A stretch of DNA of 64,000 nt from Elysia chlorotica (lineage: Eukaryota > Mollusca > Gastropoda > Plakobranchidae): contig RQTK01000003.1 of NCBI GenBank assembly GCA_003991915.1, positions 943,612 to 1,007,611 of the forward strand. The letters are read 5' to 3'. Under the pieces are notes generated by a model. That model did not search any database. It worked only from the letters and a program-made list of their open reading frames with translations, and had not been told where the DNA came from. Made by a program: the position numbers and the translations under genes. Below, piece after piece: positions 47,139-64,000 of the stretch (positions are counted from its first letter, which is position 1; each line of letters begins with the position of its first letter).

Positions 47139-48950
47139 ATCTTCAACAATTTGAAATTTTGAATCAAATTTCCAGAGCTCAACATACAACTAATGAACTC
47201 TAATTGTAAACAATGCAGCTTATGGTTATTTCCAAACATACATTATGTTGGTTTCTGTAAACCTATGCATCTGAGTTTTTGAGGCTCACTGAATTGTGAA
47301 TAATAGATCTGAGCCGCCATTTCACAGAATGATGCCTCACGTCAATAGCAATGAATACAATAATGTTTTAATGTTGGCTCATTGTATTTGTAACATAATT
47401 ATTAAATGTATAAACAGAGATTAAGGACACTTAATTTACCTATAACTAGAGAATACGGAAGAGGTTTATTGAATGTTTTCTAGTTATGGTGGGGTGTACC
47501 TAATAAAGTGATATTACAAAAGCAGCTACTTCGAACCAGATTTTTTTCACCTGCGGGAAACAAACCCTAATAGTGGTAGTGGTAGTGGTAGTGGTAGTAG
47601 GTGAGACAGATGATTTGGCATAACATTTTTTATCAAATTTTCTTACGTTTCTAATAAAATGTGTTTAATATTATGAAGTAAAAACCTGTGCGATGTATCA
47701 CCAGTATATGATCAGCAGTATTGAAGTTGAACGCTCTTTCGCAACATGCAAGCGATGAAATTGAGATTTTGATTTGAAACTGAGTGAAAGATAAAGATTA
47801 CGTTTTCAAATCTGCAAAAATCTTATTCTATCTTTATTGGTTCAAAAGATATGAGTTTTGTAAAACCCCTAACCAAAGTGCCTCTTCATGATCATATCTG
47901 GCAAAATAGTGTGAGTCCGTTGAGTTGGTATCATTTGTTTTTCCACCAAAATTAAATACAACTGAGAAGCAACATCCGTTATCAATGTTTTGTGTTTATT
48001 GTTAAACTTGCTAAATCCATAAAATAAAATCACCTGTAAAATGTTATTACTGAAAAATATTAGCTAGAAAAGAAGTAGAATGTTTGCACTTTTTTTTGTT
48101 GGTAAAATTCTAGTATGGAGATATGTCACAGCTATGCTATTTTTTTCCAAGCAAGTTAAATGTCCAAACTGTTACTAGGATTGTGAGCTCACCAAGAGTT
48201 GGCGAACATTGTTAGAAGATATTACCTCTAATTTAGATTAAAGTTAGCTCACCAACCAAGAAAACTGTACAGATACTTTGAGCCGTGGGGCTTCATGTAA
48301 ATTTTAAAAGGGAACAAAGTTCACAAACTAGAAAAAATTAGATGTAGTAAGTACAAGATGGCATTATCACATTTTCTACATGATGAACGTTACTTGTGTC
48401 TCCAAACCAAGTGGAATTTGTAATGAAGGTGTCATAATAACTTAAAAATAATAGCAATGGAGTTCCTTTATCGGTTAGCGCGGTGATGCTGATTGTTATT
48501 TCTTAACCAACTTGTCACATGACAGAATGTTTTAGTTAACTTTAAAGGTAAATCTTAAATTGTTGAGAAAAAGAAGTACAATCTAATTATGATAATCTAA
48601 CCTTTGTGTTGCCTTTGAATTATCGAATAGTAAAATGTTAGTAGGCCTATTACTATTACTGTGTTACTGTTAGTAGATTTCTTAAAATATTCTAGTACTT
48701 TTTCTCTAACAATCTTAACCAAGTAATCCAGGAGAAAACAGAACAACAGTTTTCGTGCCCACAATTGCTAGAGCACGAAAAGTGAGTTGAGATCTTCTAA
48801 AACAGGTATAAATTTTAATTTTAATTGTTATGAAAACTTTCTTATATATGAACTTGAATAAGTCTTGTCATGTCAGAGCATGTCATTATCTTGTCAGAGG
48901 TCTTGTTATTTGGCATCTTTACTGTTTCACTTTCAGGTGAAGAATTGTGA
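47139..48950 (+). other. Aquaporin 3' UTR and flank
   Basis: Mostly AT-rich. AATAAA at 47502-47507, about 360 nt after the stop, is a likely poly(A) signal. A short hexanucleotide GTAGTG-type tandem repeat is at 47571-47601. Confidence 0.55.
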
Positions 48951-49125
48951 GTGAGTTTGTTTTTACGGCACGTCAGCACGATAACTGCTATATCGTGCCC
49001 ACGATGTCCTAAGAGAATTGATACATTATACTACTGGTGGCGGTAACTCCTGCACCTCTCTGAGTGGTCAAATCATACAAATTGTGCATAAAAAGATTGA
49101 TTAAAAGCAAAGATAGTGTATGTAC
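48951..49125 (-). mobile_element. RNase H-type LINE 3' end, short copy
   Basis: Starts gtgagtgagtttgtttttac followed by ggcacgtcagcacg, and fades out after the gattgattaaaagcaaag block. Only about 175 nt of 3' UTR remain. Confidence 0.87.
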
Positions 49126-50160
49126 AGTAAAAGTTGCTGGTAGTACATGGGTTAAGCTGAAGAGGACCAGACAGAACCGAGTTTGGTGGAGAGGAAATCA
49201 AGAGCCTAATACTAACTGAACTAAGATCAGTGTTGACTTGGTATTTGGAGTGTTGCTGTCCACCAGATTTCGTTTGGTTCCGCTGCAAGATGTCAGTGGT
49301 TTTGTTGTTGTTTTTTTGTTTGCTGCTGTTTGTTTGTTGTTGTTTTATTTTATTTACTTGTTTGTTTTTTCTTGTTGTTTTTATTGGACGGGAAAGGGGG
49401 GGGGGAGGACACAATTCCAATAAAGGTTGAAAATTAAAATTATTTTGTAACAATTTGTCGCGTTATGACTTACTTATTACTGTTAATTTTGCTCTCACTA
49501 CTAAGAAGGATTTAAGCAATGTTTCAATATCAGAACGAATTTATGTCGTCAAAGTAGGCAGTGTAAACTTCCTTAATCGGACTTCCAAAGATATAAAGTT
49601 AAAAAAACGAACATTCAACAATTTTTAAGAGTTAATTGGGAATCAAAACTGAAGCTACTTTAAAAACCATGGCATTATGTTTTATTGTATATAATTGTCT
49701 AAACCTAATATCTATAGCTTAACAAGACTAGTTGTATAAAACATTTTTCTTTCTGTAAATAAAAATGTATATGATCAAAATTTACAAAACGTTGCGCTGA
49801 GACCTGTTATAAAAATTATACAAAACTGCCGAGAATAGAAATCCATTTTAGACATGATACATTCTCAATCACACAATATAAAGGGTTCCTAAAATTCGCT
49901 TTGCTCGAAACGGCATGAGTCATTGTAGAAATCTGATCAAGGCCTAGACATTTTGAATTTGTCGACATATTTCTATCTAATTGATTAGACTGGCATTGCA
50001 ATAATGCGCTATATTTCCTTAACTAATATCCATTAATAACTAATTAATAACAGCTGGGATCCTATTTCAACTTTTGTACTTATTTCTTGTTATTGGGCAG
50101 ACTAAAGAAAAAAAAAACTACTGCTATTCCTAGGGCTATATTAACTAAGTCAGTAGGTTT
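49126..50160 (-). other. Flank between convergent aquaporin and tubulin genes
   Basis: G/T-rich stretch at 49299-49405, then AT-rich DNA. On the minus strand an AATAAA (plus-strand TTTATT at 49681-49686) lies about 475 nt after the tubulin stop and could end its 3' UTR. No gene seen. Confidence 0.5.
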
Positions 50161-57049
<6,889 letters not shown>

Positions 57050-60000
57050 ATTGATTCTTACTTGTGTTCTTTCAATCTATTTATTGTTACTTTGGCGTTA
57101 ATGATTTTTAAGGTAAACACTAAAGTCCGCCAGTAAAAATGTTGTTAGTTAATCGAACTAATTTTATTTAAAGGCCTATATAATCTATTTTATTGATGCG
57201 TGCCTTTGAAATCAGTATCTTCCGAGCGTCAGTAACCCTTTGTGTAGTGTTTTGTCTCTAAGGATGCTCACGTCATTGCCACTCTGACGTCGAGAAACAG
57301 CGTTCATTCATTGTGCGCGTTAGCATTATTTTTTATTTTTTTTTTACATAATTAATTAATAATAACATTTTTTTTTAATTTTGTTACGGGCTATTAATTT
57401 TTCTGAGAACATTAAATCTTTACATTTTCAAAGCAAATGACATGAAATGTGGCTCCAGTTTTCGTTTTTTTTTATATAAGGTTTTATTTGGATAATGTGT
57501 ATTTGTACTTCATTCGAGGCAGAGCAATAATTATCAATTTTTTTTTCTTCCACTTCGTTAGAAGCATAGTTTAATAATTATATGATACTGTACCCACAAG
57601 TATTTACTTGTTTCGTCGAATTTGTTGCTGCTGCTGTTGTTGTTGTTGGTGGTGGTGGTGGTGGTTGTTTTTCATTACTCTTTTTACAACAGGGATTGAA
57701 TTGTTTCGTAACAAACTAAGAAGATAGTTTCATACTGCATCTCCTCATTATAAGTTTAGTGCAATTTTTAAAGACCGCTGGTTTTCGATCCTGGCTTTTG
57801 GAAAGTGAAAGCTGTGTCCTCGGGTGACACATTCACCCGTAACAATTGCTCTTATAAAGTCACGTTTTGAAACAGTCGAAGAGAGATGACAGATCAATAG
57901 ATCCATGAACGAACTCCCTCCGACCATAGGTCGCGATTCAATAAATAATCAGGCACGGCTTCCCACAGGGGCCGCTCCTCAGCCCACAATTAGAGGCGAG
58001 TGAGAGAAAACCAGTTGAAACTAAGCACGTGAATCCTCACTCCGCAGCGCAAAAATGATATGCACAAAACACTTATCACAGGAGACACAATTCACAGGGT
58101 TGTTGCTGTTAGTTTTTTTTCCCATTGACCAAGCAAACACTGCTAGTCGCTACGTAGGTGTTTTTACGTGTTAAGATTAAGAAGGTGAGTGAAATGAGTT
58201 AAATTGCTGGTCCATCTCAAATTTTACCTAAATTTTAAATTTAAAGCCCGTGTGGTGTAAGCGTGAAATTATATACTTTTCAATCATTTTTTTCCTGCTT
58301 GAAGATTTTGAACTGTGCGAATTATTTATTGGTGCCAATCTGGAAGACATGCACTGTATCAGCAAAGACAACACAAAAGAATGCAACTAGACAAGACTCG
58401 ACAGTGTCATTCATACTAGCTTTACAAAGTTTACAATAACAAACTCTTCCATTTCATCTCCGAATGGTAGCGATAACGTCATTGCAGTTTGTATATTCTT
58501 CATTAAAAAAACAACGGAAGGTCTGTGATAAAACTGTGTTCTGAAAAAACCAAAACGCTGCTCGTGGTGGGTGTGACTATGAGGTAACATTTGAACGAAT
58601 TTGTATGTTACTTATTTTTATATTTTATGGGACTATGGATGATTTTGTTTCTAAGTGCACACCTCTACATTTGCTGATTGTACAACCTAAACACACACAC
58701 AAACACATACACATTAACATGGATATAATTTTATGTGAGATACGGGTCAGACACTTGCCTAATGTTTCGTTAATACATGTAGTTTCAAAGTAAGAGGATA
58801 AAATTTGCAGGAAAACTGGTTATGTTTCCATACAAGAAAGCTAAGTTATTAAAAGAAAAAGGATAAAATATAATGTTAATTTTAATGTCTATTATCAGAC
58901 AATCTAGGTCCACGTTGTTGTTCAGTCATATCGGTTAAAATAAAGCATAACATCTAATATTAATATATATATATATATATATGAGGTGGTGGTATATTAT
59001 TTTATCTAGATGGTTATTTACTTTGCTGTTTATGAAAAGGTTCTAAAATGCATATCTTATGCTTTAAAAAATTTACTTCTAGTAACGTTAAATCTAGTTA
59101 ATCCATAGAAAAAAGGGCTTTCAAAAATAGGAGATTAAGTTACCGAAGTGGACAAAACTATGTGTAGTAAGAGTCATAAATTCACCAAATTACTAGGCAA
59201 TTTTCATTGTTGCTGCATACGCAAAATAGCAGAAAAAAGTACTTTTTATGTATCATTCTGTCCTATTGTGCTAAAAGTTTAACAGAAACAGATCACTAAC
59301 CCTTGTTATGCAACAATGTGTTCACACATTCCTCAATTCAGGGGCTTTGCCTTCTATTTTTGGAAGCCTAGATAAAAATCCATATCTGTAACGAAGTGAG
59401 TTTTTTACATTGAATAGTCTGTACTAAAAATAATAGGAACATCGTAATATCCATTAGAATACATGTGTGCGTTGGGGTGATTTCAATATTGCCACAGGTT
59501 TACATAGTCCCAATTTTTCCCAACATATTTAGGTTTTTTTTGTACAGGTATTTAATAGGTTTGTATTAAACTTGTCATGTTTTTACTTTGCATTATTTCT
59601 TTTTGTTTAGTAAGTTGTTGTTTTTTTTCGTCTTAAACAAAGCATAAAAGTAATAATTCTATCTTTGACATTAACATACTTTACCTTATATTTTTGTATA
59701 TCTAAAAAGCAGGTAAAATTGTGAATGGTTGAATTGAAGCTAAACCAAAAAAAATAAAAGAAAATAAACAGATTATTCAAAAAAGGATATTTTTACCGAC
59801 AATATCGACGCTGCGTCGTTTAATTTTTATGGGTGAGAATGTCCAGTTTGTTTGAATTATTGAGGGATTGTTGAAGGACAGGTTAGAGGTTAACAACCCC
59901 TTAATTTATTTAGAGAATGATAGGCATTGATAGAAAGTTAGGGGGAAAGTAGTTAAAAAAAACACAATTTTCACAAGGAGGAAGAGAAACGAAAGCCAGA

Positions 60001-60134
60001 AAAACAAACACAACGATGCGAGGAAATGAAAGATACAGATTGAGTGAAAGAGGCTAAGGTGAAGTATACTTATAGATACACGCATATTGATTAAATTTTT
60101 TATAACTAACTCCTGATTGGATACTATGTTACTA

Positions 60135-60325
<191 letters not shown>

Positions 60326-63300
60326 GTTGATTAGTGTTAATTACGTGCTGGTTTTTAACCAAGTTTGTTCTGCCGTTTTGCGATTGTTTGTTCATAGATA
60401 TCCCCTTTTATTAGAAGAAGTAGTTCAGGAAACGTTCAAAACGATACTGCCTGCTACAATAGTCTTTGGTTAAGGTCACGTGCAAACATACAATGAGTAA
60501 AATATGTGTGACTATCAATACAGAAAAACGATAAAATTTGTAACGAGGATTACATAGAAACGGCTGCTCTAATCGCCTCGAAACGTTCTATGTGCGTCGG
60601 TTTTGCTCTCAAACTGTTTCAAAAATAAATATTTGCACAAGAAGATTCACACAGATTGGATTTTTATTTTGAAATGTTCTTTACTTCTACAAATACTTTG
60701 TTTCGCCAACTCATGATAGTCATTTTTTTTATTATAATAGATAAAAAAAGAAGTTATCTTAGAATACGTTCAGTAGCTTAGTCAAGTAGAGTTTTGAAGG
60801 CCATGTATTTACGATTAATTTTGCCCTTTATCGATTACGTTTATTCTGCGTCCTACTTCAACCATCTATATATATAAAAAAATTTAGTACTCGTTGTGGT
60901 CTCCACAGACTTACTCAATCACTTGAAAATTACAAAACATTTTTTATGAACCACTATACATCAGATTAGGGACATGACCACCATTTTTTAAAAAGCAATG
61001 TTTTATATGACCGTTGATATTGTATAACAATTCAATGTACCCCTCTCTCAAAGGCCAATATGTATTATTGGGTCAATCGCTTCCCTCTTCCTTTTTGTGA
61101 AAGAGCGTGTTTAGGGGGAAAAACGGTGTGCACTTTGGCACTTGAGCGGCAATTCTAAAAAGTTTATCACTGTAGACTTACCCTGTCACTTAAGCACAAA
61201 GACAACTGACTCATGAATAATCTAGAAACTATATCTGAATAATTTGACCAAGAAGCATGACTCAATTGTACCATGAGCAAAATTTGATCGTGGAAGATCT
61301 AAATCTAGATCTAGATTAGATCTATTACGATGGCAGGTGAGAAAAACAGATGTCGTTTAAGACGATCCAGATACTTAGCAGCATCACTCAATCAAAATGA
61401 TTTCCCCTAACCACACAATGACAAACCATCAATATCTAGGCCTACTGATACTGGTCGAAATCTAGAACTAGATCTACGACCAAGTGAAAACAGACATTGC
61501 TCTATATCTCCACAACGTAGATACAGTTTTAGATCTGCTACACCACCGCAAAAAGAAGATAGACCCACACGGATTAAATCTAGATTTACATCACCACTTA
61601 CATTCCACCTGACATCAGTCAGGCAGCTTCTATAGTTACACTGCAAACTGCTCCAAACAATGACAATACAGTCTTGATCAACCATTTTCTGTTAACATAA
61701 CATCAATTCCAACATGGGTATTGGTTTAAACTTTTAACCTCGCGAAATTTCGCAGGCCTTCAACTAGTACACATAATAATTATTTGCTTTCTTCAATTCA
61801 TTCAACATCCAATTAGAAAGTGAAGATCGTTGCATGGGAATTTCTCCCGTTAAAAAAGTTCACGCACAATACATTTTTTAAAGCGCGCAAATTTTAACGC
61901 TCACTCTACAACGTTTCGTTAGGGCGCTTGATTGATTGTAAAATCGGAAGATAAAATTAAGCCTACTTTCAAAAAGTCAACGGCCCTTAAAACTTATACA
62001 TTTCTTATGACGTACCGTTATACAAATGTCATAACAAAAGATTACAATAAGCAATCAAACGCAAAAACGAGAAAACAAAACAAACGTTTCCAGAGATGTC
62101 CTGTAAGTGTTTTTCAAAGCATAAAAGATTTAGTATACATGTATATCTTCGTGATGGCATTAGTTTTTAATTCCTAAAGTTATAGATTCTGAAAAAAACA
62201 TATATTTGAGTTTTAGCACAATCCCCACATATTTCGTAGGTACCCAGCAAGCTAATTATATATGTTTAGATAATTTTATTGGCCAATTTGCAAACTTTGT
62301 TTAAAAACACAGAAAGGGGTGTGTCGTTGGTCATTAATCACTCCATGATTTGATATAAGCTATGGGAATATTTCACTTCTTGTTACGGCTCCATTTAAAT
62401 GATCGCTTCAAGTTGGTGTTATCGATGAGAACAAAAGACAGAATACTTTGACATTGCTCAGTAATCAAGTTTGTGACATTGTTTACGCGTACGTTACTGT
62501 GCTAGCATGTACCATACGAGTAGTGTCACCAGCTGTTTGGCAAGAAAGGGCTTGGAGTCTAGATCTACCTAATAGGTACTCGAAGTTTGATTAAGAAGAG
62601 AGTTTTGAGCAGTGTTAATGAATTATATGAGCTAGAGGCTGGACTTTTCTCGAATGTTCTCCAGTATTCTCGGATTAGCTTCTGTCTTGTGTAAATGTAT
62701 AAGAGCAGAGCGCGATAGGGGGAGTGATAGAATGATTGGTGGTTTTTTGTTGTTGCTGTTTTTTTTAGAGAGAGGAGTGTTTATGCTTCTTATCGTGTTG
62801 TAACATCTTGCCACAGTGAACACTGTTATTTTGTTGTTGTTTGGATCTATTATAAATCTAGATAATTATATTGTCAAATATTGATTTAGATCCAGACGTT
62901 CTTGGGTTGTATTTTATTACCCTCAAACAGGGTGTTTATTAAAAAAAAATTTAAATGATTGCGTTTCTACAAAAGATTGGCGCTTTATCGAATCAACGCC
63001 ACATGGTTATTTTATTGTATGTAGGTTGATCAGGGTTGGTTGAAGGTCGGTATACAAAAACATGTACAATATCAACAATCTAAGTACCAACTGAAATGAA
63101 ATAAAATAGATAACCCTTTAATGTGTATGAATATTATTTAAATGCTGTATTTGTATAAAAACCCAGTCTGTTTCTCTATACTCTATCAATAATTTGATTG
63201 GTTTTCAAACAATACGTACAGTTGCAACTTAATGCTAAAATTCTAGACTACGCCCAACCATTTTCTGCGTGACTGATCGCTACGACTAAATAGAATCTTT

Positions 63301-63881
63301 TTTCTTTGTGTGTGTGTGTGTGTGTATCTGTGTGTGTGTGTTTTCCTTTTGTATTGTTGGGGGGTTTTTGTATTATTGGCTGTTTGTTTTCATGGAAAAG
63401 CAGGGCCGTCATGAGTTCACTCGTTCTGGGAATTCTTCATGGAAACGGGGAAACCTGTTGAGCAACTCACTGCGGTTGAATATTTTACATTGGCCCTGTT
63501 TATGGATGTGACTATAAAATTAGAGAAATGGCAATGATGAATAAATAATACATTGATGGCACGCTATGTCGGGCTATGTCGGGTTATGTCGGCCTTGCTT
63601 GTTCACGCTGGTGACCTTAAGGTGTGGCTGTGCCATTTCTACTTCCATCTCATTAAGGAGTGAGAAAGAGCAAAGGGAAAATGAATCTGTCCAACTTGCA
63701 ATTTGTTTGAACAAAAACATAATTCTGTTTATTAATCATTATCACTAACGAGGACATTTCAGACATAAATTACGCCAAACTACGCTTAGACAAAGGACAC
63801 AACGCACGTCTGTATACAACACATTTACTGTCTAAGTGAAATTATGTTAGTCAAGATATATAAACGATTCGATGATTCAGT

Positions 63882-63921
63882 TGTGGTGGTGATCATGGTG
63901 GTGATGGTGGTGGTGGTGGTG

Positions 63922-63991
<70 letters not shown>

Positions 63992-64000
63992 CAGCAGCAG
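63882..64000. repeat. (GGT)n, (AGT)n, (AGC)n compound microsatellite
   Basis: The repeat unit shifts from GGT to AGT (about 63931-63990) to AGC at the window edge. It continues beyond the window. Confidence 0.94.

Noticed and set aside
47571..47601. GTAGTG hexamer run as possible telomere-like or regulatory repeat
   Set aside because: Five short copies only and not a telomeric unit; ordinary simple sequence.
61331..61690. Arg/Ser-rich plus-strand pieces and a 92-codon minus-strand frame
   Set aside because: Interrupted by stops on the plus strand, and composition is dominated by TAGATCT repeats; no recognisable domain.

Overview
This window is nuclear DNA from an animal, most likely a mollusc and plausibly a gastropod. 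The evidence is intron-rich genes with GT-AG splice sites, AT-rich non-coding DNA full of microsatellites, 5'-truncated non-LTR retrotransposons with a C-terminal RNase H, and a tRNA-derived SINE. The species assignment is inference; the eukaryotic genes are read directly. There is no operon, CRISPR array or bacterial signal. The window contains one assembly gap (336 N).

Three protein-coding genes can be reconstructed exon by exon. (1) Plus strand, 643-24345: an SLC7 light-chain amino-acid transporter of the LAT type. Nine shared downstream exons (15501-24345) are preceded by two interchangeable 5' modules. Module A is two exons at 643-965 and 1293-1495. Module B is one exon at 10251-10674. 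Each carries its own start codon and TM1-TM4, and both join the shared exon 3 in frame. Predicted products are 504 and 470 residues. (2) Plus strand, 43297-47138: a five-exon, 289-residue aquaporin whose first NPA box is NPC and whose selectivity-filter histidine is replaced by serine. (3) Minus strand, 57049-50161: an eight-exon beta-tubulin, tail to tail with the aquaporin. It has unusual substitutions, and a (GA)n tract stands where the end of exon 2, its splice donor and the codons of the nucleotide-binding T2 loop should be.

The rest is introns, gene-poor DNA and repeats. A LINE family with RNase H and an (ACTC)n tail recurs in the same orientation (3' end toward low coordinates) at 22.6, 29.1, 30.7, 34.6-36.6, 39.1-40.3, 48.95 and 52.4 kb. 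A tRNA-derived SINE with an (AACTC)n tail is present in about a dozen full or partial copies on both strands. The last ~50 nt of the SINE resemble the last ~50 nt of the LINE, which suggests a LINE/SINE pair. One L2/CR1-like LINE fragment (25.3-26.0 kb) and one more decayed LINE (40.7-41.2 kb) are also present. Intron 5 of the transporter holds a near-perfect 72-bp inverted repeat that could fold into a long hairpin.

Regions 1-642, 26.1-29.1, 31.7-34.6, 36.6-39.0, 41.2-42.7 and 57.1-64.0 kb hold no gene I can support. The three genes encode unrelated functions (amino-acid exchange, water or solute channel, microtubule subunit) and nothing suggests they act together.
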